The notes: generated by a model from the letters alone, not told the origin. DNA of 64,000 nucleotides from FLUQ01 sp031551515 (GCA_031551515.1 JAVBNL010000001.1:246354-310353); one strand, 5' to 3'; positions 43,330 through 52,418 are shown, numbered from the stretch's first letter. Program-made: numbers and translations.

Positions 43330-43920
43330 ATGACCGCACGCAGGGCCCGGGTGGAACGGGCAACCTCGGAAACCGCCACTAAACTTGAATTGAACCTCGA
43401 CGGTTCGGGAGTGGTCTCCGTATCCACAGGCTACGGCCTGGGAGATCACATGTTGACCCTGCTGGCGTTTTGGGCCGGGTTTGATCTGAACCTGACCTGC
43501 AAGGGCGATTTGCATGTGGACGCCCACCATACTCTTGAAGACACCGCCCTTTGCCTGGGACAGGCGCTGCTTGAGGCGCTTGGCGACCGCGCCGGCATCA
43601 GCCGCGTCGGCTGGGCGAAAGTGCCCATGGACGAAGCGCTGGCCGATGTGGCCGTCGATCTTTCCGGCCGGACGTATCTGGTGCTTAACGGCGAAGAGCT
43701 GCTGCCCCCCACCATCGCCGGAGAAGAGCGCGCGCTGTGGCGGGAATTTTTCAAATCCCTGGCGGCCGGCGCGCGCATGAACCTGCATGTTTCGCTGCTT
43801 TACGGCAGCAACGGCCATCACCTTCTGGAATCCGCCTGCAAAGGACTGGGACTGGCGCTTCGTGCCGCCGTGTCTCGTACCCGTGAAAGTATCCTTAGCA
43901 CCAAAGGGAGTTTAGACTGA
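43330..43920 (+). CDS. hisB: Imidazoleglycerol-phosphate dehydratase
   Basis: This 196-residue monofunctional enzyme carries out the sixth step of histidine synthesis. It has the manganese-site motifs VDAHHTLEDTALCLGQ (~61) and a second site GSNGHHLLESACKGLG (~155), where most homologues have ENxHHxxEA. AAGGA lies upstream of the ATG. Its stop shares one base with the next start. Confidence 0.94.
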   Translation: MTARRARVERATSETATKLELNLDGSGVVSVSTGYGLGDHMLTLLAFWAGFDLNLTCKGDLHVDAHHTLEDTALCLGQALLEALGDRAGISRVGWAKVPMDEALADVAVDLSGRTYLVLNGEELLPPTIAGEERALWREFFKSLAAGARMNLHVSLLYGSNGHHLLESACKGLGLALRAAVSRTRESILSTKGSLD

Positions 43921-44591
43921 TGTTCCCCGCACAGCTCACCCGCGTCCCATCTCGCCCCATCTTTCGCCTTTTGCTGATCTCCGCCCTTGCGTTCGCCTTT
44001 CTGGGCTGCGCTAAACCGCAGCAGAACGCCCCGCTGCCCGAAGTCAAACTGGGCCTGGCCGCGTTTACGCAGCCCAAGACCAGCGCGGAACTTCTGGCCG
44101 GGTACATGCCCGAAGACACCCCCCGAGTGCCCGCGAAGGAGTTTCCGCAGTTGGATGAAGCCTTCACCCAGGTGCTGATGCAAAAGACCAAACGCAACTT
44201 CAAAGGCGTTGAGGCCTATTTCGAATGCAAGGACGCCAAAGCCCCCGCCCAAGCGCAGGGCGGCCGAGCGACCGCGCTGGCCAACTGGGCCGCAGTGGGC
44301 GCCTGCATGAAGGTCGATTACATACTGGTTCCGCATATTCTCGAAATGCGCGAACGCGACGGCAGCGAAGCCGGGGTCGTCACCCCTGCCAAAGTGGTCA
44401 TGGACGTCTTTTTGATAGACGTGAAAAACAATAGCCTGGTCGGCCGTTCGCACTACGATGAAACGCAGACCGCCCTCGCCGACAACCTGCTGGACGCCGG
44501 CAAATTCATCTCTCGCGGCGGCAAGTGGGTCACCTCCCAGGCGCTCGCCCGCGAAGGCATGGAAAAAGCGGTAAAGGATCTGGGCCTGTGA
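43920..44591 (+). CDS. Uncharacterised lipoprotein inside the his operon
   Basis: This 223-residue protein has a lipoprotein signal (RPIFRLLLISALAFAFLGC, Cys ~31). The mature part contains VDYILVPHILEMRERDG and VVMDVFLIDVKNNSLVG, a beta-strand pattern like periplasmic lipoproteins that report on or bind envelope components, and a closing helical stretch. No family was recognised. It overlaps hisB by one base and hisA by four, so it is firmly cotranscribed and coupled with histidine genes. Confidence 0.78.
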   Translation: MFPAQLTRVPSRPIFRLLLISALAFAFLGCAKPQQNAPLPEVKLGLAAFTQPKTSAELLAGYMPEDTPRVPAKEFPQLDEAFTQVLMQKTKRNFKGVEAYFECKDAKAPAQAQGGRATALANWAAVGACMKVDYILVPHILEMRERDGSEAGVVTPAKVVMDVFLIDVKNNSLVGRSHYDETQTALADNLLDAGKFISRGGKWVTSQALAREGMEKAVKDLGL

Positions 44592-45322
44592 TCGTTTTCC
44601 CCGCTGTGGACATCAAAGGCGGCAAGGCAGTGCGCCTGCGCCGCGGCCGCGCCGACGACGAAACGGTCTTTTCGCCCGATCCGGTCGCCGCGGCCCTGCA
44701 TTGGCAAAACGAAGGCGCGCGCTGGCTGCATATTGTAGATCTGGACGGCGCTTTTGCCGGCGGCGGGGTGAACCTGCCCCTGATCAAGGCCATTCGCGCC
44801 GCGCTTTCCATACCCATTCAAGTGGGCGGCGGCATTCGCGATCAGGAAACGGCCCGGCGCTACATAGACGCCGGGGCGGACCGCTGCATCATCGGCACCA
44901 TGGCCCTTGAAGATCCGGCGGCTTACGCGGACCTGTGCGCCGCGTTTCCCGGCAAGATCGGCGTCTCTCTCGACGCCGAAGGCGGCAAACTGAAAACCAA
45001 AGGCTGGGTCGCCGATTCGGGCCTGACCATAAACGACGTGCTGCCCCGCCTCACCCAGGCGGGCACCGCTTTCATCATCTACACCGACATTGACCGCGAC
45101 GGCATGCAGACGGGAGTCAACGTGCCCGCCCTGAGCGCCCTTTCGCGCAAAAGTTCCGTACCGGTCATAGCGGCCGGCGGGGTGGCCACCCTTGACGACA
45201 TCAAAGCCCTCTACCCCCTCAGCAAAACTGCCAACCTGCAGGGGGCCATATCGGGCCGCGCCCTGTACGAAGGCACGCTGAATCTCAAAGAAGCCATGAA
45301 CTGGATCGCCGCCCAGGCGTGA
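44588..45322 (+). CDS. hisA: ProFAR isomerase (phosphoribosylformimino-AICAR ribotide isomerase)
   Basis: This 244-residue TIM-barrel enzyme of histidine synthesis starts at GTG 44588, overlapping the previous stop (GTGA). It has VFPAVDIKGGKAVRL with the catalytic Asp, IQVGGGIRD (~77), IYTDIDRDGMQTGVN (~161, second catalytic Asp) and PVIAAGGVATLDDI. The longer frame upstream of 44588 is out of the family. Confidence 0.95.
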   Translation: MIVFPAVDIKGGKAVRLRRGRADDETVFSPDPVAAALHWQNEGARWLHIVDLDGAFAGGGVNLPLIKAIRAALSIPIQVGGGIRDQETARRYIDAGADRCIIGTMALEDPAAYADLCAAFPGKIGVSLDAEGGKLKTKGWVADSGLTINDVLPRLTQAGTAFIIYTDIDRDGMQTGVNVPALSALSRKSSVPVIAAGGVATLDDIKALYPLSKTANLQGAISGRALYEGTLNLKEAMNWIAAQA

Positions 45323-45334
45323 CGAACCGCAATT

Positions 45335-45455
45335 GGGGGACGCTGTCCCCCTGCATGGGGGCTGAGCCCCCTTGACCCACAATATGGCGAAGGCCGTTTC
45401 CGCTATGCGGAAACGGCCTTCGCCTATTCGGGTTCCAAGGGACTAAGTCCCTTGG
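45335..45455. repeat. Cluster of hairpins after hisA
   Basis: Four perfect stems follow one another: 45335-45341/45345-45351, GGGGGC/GCCCCC 45357-45362/45366-45371, a 16-base-pair stem 45387-45402/45408-45423 that probably terminates hisA, and 45435-45443/45447-45455. The first two resemble the GGGGC..GCCCC repeats near 57655 and 59198. No gene is seen in 45323-45572. Confidence 0.7.
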
Positions 45456-45572
45456 CGGAGGGGTTGACTCGGGCCATCCTGGCCCTCGCCCTGCGGGCGG
45501 GGTTGCTTCGCTTCCCCCGTCTCGTTCCGCTATCCTGCGGAACGGTTGGGGAGGCAGAGCCTCCCCGTTGCG

Positions 45573-46085
45573 TTATTCAGCGGCGGGCTGGGTTTCGTCC
45601 ACAAAGGTGCGGGCGCCCAGTTCGCGATCCATCATGAGCACGCCCTGGCCTTCGCCTTTGATCAATTTCAGGGCGTTGACCAGATCGTTGAAGTTCTGTT
45701 CTTCTTCCACCTGCTCGGTTACGTACCAGGATAGGAAGATTTGCGAAGCGTGGTCTTTTTCTTTAATCGCGAGATCGGTCAGTTCGTTCAGGCATTTGGT
45801 GACGAATTTTTCGTGGGCCAAACCGGCCTGCATGGCATCCAGCGGGTTTTTCCAGGCAGCCGGGGGCGCATCTATGGCTTTGAGGGTGATCTTGCCGCCG
45901 CGCGCCAGAACGTAGTCATACATTTTGGTGGCATGGGTAATTTCTTCTTTGGCTTGCACGCGCATCCAGTTGGCAAAACCGGGCAAGCCCAGGTCCGAGA
46001 AATACGCGGACATGGCAAGATACATGTACGAGGAATAAAACTCGTTTTTTATCTGCTCGTTAAGGGCATCAATAACTTTTTGCAT
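45573..46085 (-). CDS. ftnA: Ferritin (non-haem, bacterial)
   Basis: The 170-residue four-helix protein stores iron in 24-mers. Ferroxidase ligands are visible: Glu in NEQIKNEFYSSYMYLAM (~17), EEITHATKMYDYV (Glu/His ~50), and FLSWYVTEQVEEEQNFN (~118-130). No haem-ligand Met of bacterioferritin is evident. GGAGCG lies 7 bases before the ATG. Confidence 0.94.
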   Translation of the reverse strand: MQKVIDALNEQIKNEFYSSYMYLAMSAYFSDLGLPGFANWMRVQAKEEITHATKMYDYVLARGGKITLKAIDAPPAAWKNPLDAMQAGLAHEKFVTKCLNELTDLAIKEKDHASQIFLSWYVTEQVEEEQNFNDLVNALKLIKGEGQGVLMMDRELGARTFVDETQPAAE

Positions 46086-46205
46086 GTTGATCGCTCCATG
46101 GTTTGAAGTTTTAATCAGTAACGATAACTCTTCTTATAGCTTTAGCAAGAGGGCCTTGCAAGACCCTGCGTTGCCGCGATATATAACGGAACAAAAGGCG
46201 GAACC

Positions 46206-46406
46206 ATGTGGCGTAACCCGCGCACAGCGCAGACCACCATCGCATGCAGGGCGTGCGGCAAACCCCTTGTGGCGGAACGTTCGTGCCGCCGCGTCATTTT
46301 GACCTGCCCCCATTGCCGTTGCTCATACGAACTGACGGAATACAGCGACGCGATCGACGACGCTCTGGAAGAATTCATGGCCTGCGTTCCCTGCGACAGG
46401 ATATAA
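46206..46406 (+). CDS. Small two-CxxC (zinc-ribbon-like) protein
   Basis: This 66-residue protein has CRACGKP (~14) and CPHCRCSYEL (~34), a four-cysteine zinc ribbon, then an acidic helix YSDAIDDALEEFM and a last Cys pair ACVPC. It runs alone between divergent ferritin and convergent response regulator and is followed by a strong terminator. The function is unknown; nucleic acid or protein binding is plausible. Confidence 0.72.
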   Translation: MWRNPRTAQTTIACRACGKPLVAERSCRRVILTCPHCRCSYELTEYSDAIDDALEEFMACVPCDRI

Positions 46407-46433
46407 AAAAACCGCCTTGCAGGCGGTTTTTTT
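46405..46433. terminator. Bidirectional terminator
   Basis: AAAAAACCGCC and GGCGGTTTTTT form a perfect stem around TTGCA, with A and T tracts on both sides. It serves the zinc-ribbon gene and the convergent response regulator. Confidence 0.92.
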
Positions 46434-46450
46434 CCGTATCTATGGCTGCC

Positions 46451-46861
46451 TCAGGCGCGTACCGGCAGCTCGATGCCCAGCGAGGCTATTTCATCCAACA
46501 GCACTTTGTGATGTATCGGCTTGACCAGATAACTCGTGGCCTGCCCCAAAAAGAACGCATCATGCACTTCTTTGCCGTCATCCAGGCCGGAAATCATAAT
46601 GACTTTTACAGCCTTATGTTCCGGAACGCCTTTTTCTTTTTCAATGGCGCGTATCTCACGCAGCGCTTCCTGCCCGTCGGTATTCGGCATCAAAATATCG
46701 AGCGTAATCAGATCGTACGGTTCGCCTTCTTTCAGCGCCAGACGAAAGGCCTCAACTGCTTCTTGCCCGTCCGTCGCTACGTCGGTGAACCCATACGGAT
46801 GTAAAAAGCGCTGTACCAGGCTGCGCGTCTGAAAATCGTCGTCGACTACGAGGAAACGCAT
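46451..46861 (-). CDS. Single-domain response regulator (CheY-like)
   Basis: This 136-residue receiver domain has no output domain. It has VVDDDFQTRSL (~4), phosphoacceptor Asp in LITLDILMPNTDG (~55), Ser in IMISGL and Lys in SYLVKPI (~110). AAGGAG precedes the ATG. The cognate kinase is not in view; such proteins act in phosphorelay or motility control. Confidence 0.92.
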   Translation of the reverse strand: MRFLVVDDDFQTRSLVQRFLHPYGFTDVATDGQEAVEAFRLALKEGEPYDLITLDILMPNTDGQEALREIRAIEKEKGVPEHKAVKVIMISGLDDGKEVHDAFFLGQATSYLVKPIHHKVLLDEIASLGIELPVRA

Positions 46862-46954
46862 GGCTGCTCCTTACTTTCATGACAACAATACCCGCTGGGG
46901 CACGGAAGGTCAACCGCGCTTCTCACTCCATTGCCGCGACACGAGCACAACAGT

Positions 46955-48613
46955 TCAGCCGGTTACGGATGCGTCACGCAAAGCCGCGTCCACAACCGAT
47001 GCGGCCTCCCGTTGCAGAGTCGCCAAATGCTCCGGCCCGAGAAAGCTTTCCGCGTAAATTTTATACACATCTTCCGTGCCCGAGGGGCGCGCGGCAAACC
47101 AGCCGTCGGCGGTCGCCACTTTCAACCCGCCGATGGGCGCGCCGTTGCCCGGCGCGGCAGTCAAGACGGCGGTTATCTTCGACCCGGCCAGCGTTTCAGC
47201 CGTAACGGCGGCCGGGCTCAACGCCGCCAGCGCCTTTTTTTGCGCGGATGTGGCGGCCGCGTCCGTGCGCTCATACAGCGGCGCGCCGAAACGTTCCGTC
47301 AGCCCGGTATAGACCTCCGCCGGGTTCTTGCCCAGTTTCGCCGTCAGTTCTGCCGCCAGAAGGCCCATGATCAGCCCGTCTTTGTCCGTACTCCAGACCG
47401 TGCCGTTCATGCGCAAGAAAGATGCTCCGGCGCTTTCTTCGCCGCCGAAGGCGCAGCTTCCCGCCATGAAGGGCGCGACAAACCATTTGAAACCCACGGG
47501 CACTTCATACAGCGGGCAGGCAAGCGCCGCGGCCACTCTGTCCAGCATGCTGCTGGTAACCAGAGTCTTGCCCACCGAGGCGCCCCTGGGCCAACCGGGG
47601 CGGTTGCGAAACAGATACCAGACGGCGGCGGCCAGATAGTGGTTGGGGTTCATAAGCCCCGCCCGGGTCACGATGCCGTGGCGGTCGGCGTCCGGGTCGT
47701 TGCCGAACGCCAGGTCATAGCTGCCCGCGTGGGCCAGCAGCCCGGCCATGGCGTAGGGAGACGAGCAGTCCATGCGGATTTTGCCGTCATGGTCGCGAGG
47801 CATGAAGCGAAAATCAGGCTCCCGGGCCGTGTTGGTCACGGTCAGATCCAGCTTGTAGCGCTCCGCGATGGGCGCCCAATAGGGCAACGACGAGCCGCCC
47901 AGCGGGTCCACCCCCAAATGCAGGCCCGATGCGGCGATGGCCTGCATATCCACGACGCTTTCAAGCTCAGCAACGTAGGGGGCGATAAAGTCCGTTTCCG
48001 TTATGGCGCCGCTTGCGCGGGCCTTTTCCAAAGACATGCGCTTCACGCCCGCCAGTTTCGCCCGCAAAAGCTCATTGGCCCGCTTTTCTATCCAGCCCGT
48101 GGCATCGGTATCCGCCGGGCCGCCGTGCGGCGGGTTGTATTTGAAGCCCCCGTCGGCGGGCGGATTGTGCGAAGGGGTGATGACAATGCCGTCAGCGGGC
48201 GATGCGGGTTTTTGCGCGTTATAGCGCAGAATGGTCCGTGATATGACGGGCGTGGGCGTAACGCCGCCGCCGCCCGACTGCACGTGCACGGCAACCCCGT
48301 TGGCCGCCAGCACTTCCAGGGCGGTGAGGGTTGCCGGGGCCGACAGGGCATGGGTATCCGCCCCGAGGAACAAAGGCCCGGCAATGCCCTGCCCTGCCCG
48401 GTATTCGCACACGGCCTGGCTGACGGCCAGAATGTGCGATTCGGTAAAGCTGCCGCTGAGCGAACTGCCCCTGTGCCCGGAAGTGCCGAAAGCCACCCTT
48501 TGCGCGGGGTTGTCAGGATCGGGGATCGTTTTTTCATAGGCCGCGAGCAGCGCGGGGATATCGGTCCATTCAGAAGGCGGGGCAAGTTTGCCCGCTGCCG
48601 GGTGCAGAGCCAT
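46955..48613 (-). CDS. pgm: Phosphoglucomutase (alpha-D-glucose-specific)
   Basis: This 552-residue enzyme interconverts glucose 1- and 6-phosphate. It has VAFGTSGHRGSSL (~42), catalytic Ser in GIVITPSHNPPADGGFKYN (~135), the metal loop GNDPDADRHG (~300) and the sugar loop GGEESAGASFLR (~385). The C-terminal phosphate loop is RPSGTEDVYKIYAESF. GGAGG directly precedes the ATG at 48613. With the glycogen phosphorylase nearby it fits glycogen turnover. Confidence 0.95.
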   Translation of the reverse strand: MALHPAAGKLAPPSEWTDIPALLAAYEKTIPDPDNPAQRVAFGTSGHRGSSLSGSFTESHILAVSQAVCEYRAGQGIAGPLFLGADTHALSAPATLTALEVLAANGVAVHVQSGGGGVTPTPVISRTILRYNAQKPASPADGIVITPSHNPPADGGFKYNPPHGGPADTDATGWIEKRANELLRAKLAGVKRMSLEKARASGAITETDFIAPYVAELESVVDMQAIAASGLHLGVDPLGGSSLPYWAPIAERYKLDLTVTNTAREPDFRFMPRDHDGKIRMDCSSPYAMAGLLAHAGSYDLAFGNDPDADRHGIVTRAGLMNPNHYLAAAVWYLFRNRPGWPRGASVGKTLVTSSMLDRVAAALACPLYEVPVGFKWFVAPFMAGSCAFGGEESAGASFLRMNGTVWSTDKDGLIMGLLAAELTAKLGKNPAEVYTGLTERFGAPLYERTDAAATSAQKKALAALSPAAVTAETLAGSKITAVLTAAPGNGAPIGGLKVATADGWFAARPSGTEDVYKIYAESFLGPEHLATLQREAASVVDAALRDASVTG

Positions 48614-48641
48614 AAATCCTCCCACTGGTTCGCGCGCCTGT

Positions 48642-50039
48642 TTATTTCGCGGTCAAAAAAGCCGTAAAGGCCAAGCGTGTGGCATACAGGTCCACCACAC
48701 TGATCAGCTCGAAGGGGCTGTGCATAGACAGCACCGGCGGGCCGCAATCGATGATGTTCATGCCGTAGGCCGCAAGATGCATGGCCACTGTGCCGCCGCC
48801 TCCGCCGTCCACCTTGCCCAGTTCCGCCATTTGCCAGGGAACGTTCGCGCCGTTCAGAACGGAACGCAGCCAGCCCACATATTCCGGATGCGCGTCGTTG
48901 GCTTCGTATTTGCCCCGGTGCCCGGTGAACTTGCAGAAACAAGGCCCGTGACCCATATAGGCCGCGTTCAACTTTTCATGCAGATCCTGCCAATCAGGGT
49001 CCGTACCGGCGTGCACGTCGGCGGATATGGCTTTGCTGGCCATCATCACTTCGGCGAAGCGGGCTTTGGGCTCCCAGATCCGGATGCAGTCCTGAACGCT
49101 GTATTCAAAAAAGCGGGATTTCGCGCCGGTGGAGCCTTCGGAACCGATCTCTTCCTTGTCCCAGAACATGACGCAGCGGGTGTGGGCGGTGTCGGCTTTG
49201 GCGCTGAGCAGCCCCTCAAGGGCGGCGAACACGCAGATGCGGTCATCGTGCCCGTAGCCGCCGATCAAAGATGAATCAAGCCCCACAAAGCGGGCGGGCC
49301 CGGCGGGCACGGCTTGCAACTCCGAGGAATACAGGTCTTCTTCCTTGATGCCGTATTTTGCGTGCAGCAGAGCCAAAAGATGCGCCTTTACCGGCTCTTT
49401 TTCTTTCTCCGCTTTTTTGTCGCCTTTTTTCTTTTCCGGCGCGGCCAGGGGCTGGTGCCCCAGAACCAGGTTCAGCTTCTCCCCTTCAAACGCCTTGGAC
49501 AGGGGCAGTTCCGCCTGGGCCGCCGCCAGGTGGGGCAAAAGGTCGGCTATGGTAAAGACCGGTTCGGCCGGATCTTCACCCAACGTCACGCGAACCGTCG
49601 TGCCGTCGCCTTTGACCACAACGCCGTGAATGGCCAGCGGCCGCGCCAGCCATTGGTATTTGCGGATGCCGCCGTAATAGTGGGTTTTGGCCTGCCCGAC
49701 GCCCGCCTGCTCTTGCAGGGGGCGCTGCTTGAAATCAAGCCTGGGCGTGTCGGCGTGGGCGCAGACGAGGCGCAGGCCTTTTTCCAGCGAAGCTTTGCCC
49801 CGACGGGCCACAAAGATGGTTTTGCCTTGCAGCGTACGGAATATCTTGCCGCCCGTGCCGTTTTCAACGTACCCCGCTTCCAGCAGGCGCTCGTGCACGT
49901 AGGCTATGGTTTCGCGTTCCGTCTTGCAGGCGGAAAGAAAGGCGATATAGCGTTTCGCCAGGTCCCGCATGGCCTTCTGGTCTTTGGGGTCCGTATACAC
50001 ATCCCAGCAGTTGCGGGAAGTAAAAGCATACTCGCTCAT
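48642..50039 (-). CDS. M18-family aminopeptidase
   Basis: This 465-residue dinuclear-zinc peptidase is of the aspartyl aminopeptidase/LAP4 type. It has the metal ligands in RLVCAHADTPRLDFK (~88), FVGLDSSLIGGYGHDDRICVFAALEG (~250), DKEEIGSEGSTG (~290) and, near the end, STHAxEL-like SMHSPFELIS. A Lys-rich insertion (EKKKGDKKAEKEKE, ~203) is unusual. It is 28 bases upstream of pgm and may be cotranscribed. Confidence 0.93.
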   Translation of the reverse strand: MSEYAFTSRNCWDVYTDPKDQKAMRDLAKRYIAFLSACKTERETIAYVHERLLEAGYVENGTGGKIFRTLQGKTIFVARRGKASLEKGLRLVCAHADTPRLDFKQRPLQEQAGVGQAKTHYYGGIRKYQWLARPLAIHGVVVKGDGTTVRVTLGEDPAEPVFTIADLLPHLAAAQAELPLSKAFEGEKLNLVLGHQPLAAPEKKKGDKKAEKEKEPVKAHLLALLHAKYGIKEEDLYSSELQAVPAGPARFVGLDSSLIGGYGHDDRICVFAALEGLLSAKADTAHTRCVMFWDKEEIGSEGSTGAKSRFFEYSVQDCIRIWEPKARFAEVMMASKAISADVHAGTDPDWQDLHEKLNAAYMGHGPCFCKFTGHRGKYEANDAHPEYVGWLRSVLNGANVPWQMAELGKVDGGGGGTVAMHLAAYGMNIIDCGPPVLSMHSPFELISVVDLYATRLAFTAFLTAK

Positions 50040-50105
50040 GGTGTTTTTCCTTATCGTAAAAAAATAGCCGCGAAGCGGCTCAAAACCAATTATAACTCCG
50101 GCACG

Positions 50106-50441
50106 TTACGCCAATGCGTCCAAAATGGCCCCCGTGCCCATGTGCAGGGTCTGCATGCCTCGCTGCGCGTCAAAGGTCTGCATGACGGCGTCGCGCGGCA
50201 CCACGGTGCCCGCGTTTATGGTATCAAGAAAAGGCCCCCAGGCGACCGACCCGCCGTAAACGGCCTGGTCGATGGTGTGGGAACCCGTGCGCTCCATACC
50301 GTTGGCGCGGTCCAGCGAACGCGCGTAGACCCCGGCGTTCAGGGTCTCACGGTTCAACTGCTCATTGCGCGCAAGGTCGGCTATGGTCTGCCCGAGGGTA
50401 GGCCACAGCGACGTATCGGTCATGGAAAACGAAGTTGCCAT
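50106..50441 (-). CDS. Hypothetical protein, 111 residues
   Basis: The reading frame from ATG 50441 encodes a soluble protein without signal or membrane segment. It has a helical first third (TLGQTIADLARNEQLNRETL) and a glycine-containing remainder ending MQTLHMGTGAILDALA. The ribosome site is weak (AAGAAAA) and an upstream GTG is possible. I recognise no family. It lies between argD and the M18 peptidase, after the argD terminator, so it has its own promoter. Confidence 0.55.
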   Translation of the reverse strand: MATSFSMTDTSLWPTLGQTIADLARNEQLNRETLNAGVYARSLDRANGMERTGSHTIDQAVYGGSVAWGPFLDTINAGTVVPRDAVMQTFDAQRGMQTLHMGTGAILDALA

Positions 50442-50486
50442 AAATTTTCTTATAATCACTTTACAAAAAAATGAAAAGCCCCCGGC

Positions 50487-50557
50487 CCCAAGGCGGCTTC
50501 CGGCAGCCGCCTTGGGACGGCAAAAAAAACGGCTCCCGCCGAAGCGAAAGCCGTTTT
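50487..50557 (-). terminator. argD terminator and second hairpin
   Basis: On the minus strand, AAAACGGCT...AGCCGTTTT (50526-50534 with 50549-50557) is followed by eight T, a clear terminator for argD. A further 12-base-pair stem lies at 50487-50498/50505-50516. Confidence 0.88.
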
Positions 50558-50582
50558 ACAAGCCCGCCTTGCGGCGAAGCGG

Positions 50583-51779
50583 TTATGCTTTCAGAATCTT
50601 TTCCAAAGCCTGGGCAAAGGCTTCGATATCCGCTTTTTCAATGATCAGCGGCGGAACCAGGCGCAAAATCGTATCCTGCGTCAGGTTCAGAATGAACCCG
50701 GCCTGAATCAGCTTTTCCCAGACTTCTTTGCCGGGCTTGGTCAGTTCGATGCCGATAAGCAGGCCCAGGCCGCGCACATCCGCAATGCTGCCGGGCACGT
50801 CTTTGGCCAGCTTGCGGAACCGTTCCAGGGCCCAGGCGCCTGTTTCGGCCACGTGCTCGTTAATCTTGTCGCGCTTCATGATATCCAGCGTTTTGGCCGC
50901 CACGGCGGAAAGCAGCGCCCCCCCGCCAAAGGTGGTGGCGTGGCTGCCCGCGGCAAAGCCTTGCGCCACTTCTTCCGTGGCCATAACGGCGCCCATGGGC
51001 AGGCCGTTGGCAAGCGCTTTCGCACTGGTCACGATATCCGGCTCGATGCCGTAGTGCTGAAAACCCCACCATTTACCCGTGCGGCAAAGGCCCGCCTGCA
51101 CTTCGTCGGCAATGAAAAGCACGCCTTTTTCGCGGCACAGCGCCACAACGGCTTTCAAGAAGTCTTTATCCGCGGGGTACACCCCGCCCTCGCCCTGCAC
51201 CACTTCAAGAATGATGGCGGCGGTTTTGGGGGTAATGGCCGCCTTCAACGCTTCGATATCGCCCATGGGAACCTGGCTGAAGCCTTCGGGCATGGGCAAA
51301 AAGCCGTCCTGGAACTTCTTGCCGCCGGTGGCGGCGACGGTGGCCAGGGTACGGCCGTGAAAGCAACCGCTAAAGCTGATCACGCCGTAGGCTTCTTTGC
51401 CTTTGACCCGCTGCTGATAGCGGCGGGCCAGCTTGATGGCCCCTTCGTTGGCTTCCGCGCCGGAGTTGCAGAAGAAAATTTTGTCGCAATGGTTGGTGGC
51501 CAGCATTTTTTCCGCAAGATCAAGCTGCTCTTCCTGATAAAAAAGGTTGCTCACGTGAATGAGCTTTCTGGCCTGCTTTTCCATAACCTGGGCCAGCTCT
51601 TCGTTGCTGTGGCCGAGCGCCGTCACGGCGATGCCCGCCAGAAGGTCGATGTATTCTTTGCCGTCAAAGTCCCACAACCGGGTGCCTTTGCCATTTTTTA
51701 CCGCCACGGGGTACCGGGAATAGGTTTTGAACAACAGGGACTCTTCCCGTTTCCGGATCGCGTCAAGGGTGCTACTCAT
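50583..51779 (-). CDS. argD: Acetylornithine/succinylornithine aminotransferase
   Basis: This 398-residue class III PLP aminotransferase acts in arginine synthesis. It has YIDLLAGIAVTALGHS (~43), FFCNSGAEANEGAIKLARRY (~101), FIADEVQAGLCRTGKWW (~218), the PLP Lys in TSAKALANGLPMGA (~247) and THATTFGGG-like SHATTFGGGALLSA. The ATG at 51779 is best placed behind GGAGAG. It lies 33 bases after dut. Confidence 0.93.
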   Translation of the reverse strand: MSSTLDAIRKREESLLFKTYSRYPVAVKNGKGTRLWDFDGKEYIDLLAGIAVTALGHSNEELAQVMEKQARKLIHVSNLFYQEEQLDLAEKMLATNHCDKIFFCNSGAEANEGAIKLARRYQQRVKGKEAYGVISFSGCFHGRTLATVAATGGKKFQDGFLPMPEGFSQVPMGDIEALKAAITPKTAAIILEVVQGEGGVYPADKDFLKAVVALCREKGVLFIADEVQAGLCRTGKWWGFQHYGIEPDIVTSAKALANGLPMGAVMATEEVAQGFAAGSHATTFGGGALLSAVAAKTLDIMKRDKINEHVAETGAWALERFRKLAKDVPGSIADVRGLGLLIGIELTKPGKEVWEKLIQAGFILNLTQDTILRLVPPLIIEKADIEAFAQALEKILKA

Positions 51780-51812
51780 TGTCATCTCTCCATTCATATA
51801 AAAAATGCCGCA

Positions 51813-52304
51813 TCATTTGCCTGTATGACCGAAACCACCCGCACCGCGCGCTGTTTCGCCCAGGGTGTCCACGACTTGCCAGTCGGGCCGCAAAAAGGGC
51901 TGAAACACTAGCTGCGCGATGCGGTCGCCTCGTCGCAACGTCTGGGGCAGGTGTGACGTATTCAGCAGATATACGATAATTTCGCCCCGGTAATCAGGGT
52001 CGATAAGCCCGACGCCCTGCGCCACGGTCAAGCCTTTGACCGCGCCCAGGCCGCTGCGTGAATAAACGAAACCGGCAATGCCGGGCCGCAAAGGCTCTAT
52101 GGCGACGCCCGTCGGTATGATAGCCCGTTCGCCCCCGGCCACGATCAGCTCGGGGTCGCTTTCGGGAAGCACCGCGCGCAAGTCGAAACCGGCGGAACCG
52201 CTTGTCGCCTGTTCCGGCCCCACAGGACCGTACAGGCTTTGCGCGCCGTTCAAAAAGAGGATGTTGACGCGCAGGGTCATACCGCCGCAGTCGATGCTTG
52301 CCAC
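51813..52304 (-). CDS. dut: Deoxyuridine 5'-triphosphate nucleotidohydrolase
   Basis: This 163-residue homotrimeric dUTPase has all five motifs: AGFDLRA (~38), YSRSGLG (~80), GLIDPDYRGEIIVYLLN (~98), RRGDRIAQLVF (~122) and RGAGGFGHTG (~150). The start is GTG, with AGGAGG 6 bases upstream. Confidence 0.95.
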   Translation of the reverse strand: MASIDCGGMTLRVNILFLNGAQSLYGPVGPEQATSGSAGFDLRAVLPESDPELIVAGGERAIIPTGVAIEPLRPGIAGFVYSRSGLGAVKGLTVAQGVGLIDPDYRGEIIVYLLNTSHLPQTLRRGDRIAQLVFQPFLRPDWQVVDTLGETARGAGGFGHTGK

Positions 52305-52353
52305 AATGTTCCTCCTGTGAAAGAATGGCGAATACGAAAAATTGTATCCGCCC

Positions 52354-52376
52354 GGTGTAAAAAAAACATTTACACC
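52354..52376. promoter_or_regulatory. Inverted repeat between dut and glycogen phosphorylase
   Basis: GGTGTAAA (52354-52361) and TTTACACC (52369-52376) are perfect inverted arms in the divergent intergenic region. They could be an operator for either gene. Confidence 0.45.
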
Positions 52377-52418
52377 AAGCGACGCTGTTAGTCAAAAAAG
52401 CGGAAAAGGAGACGGAGC

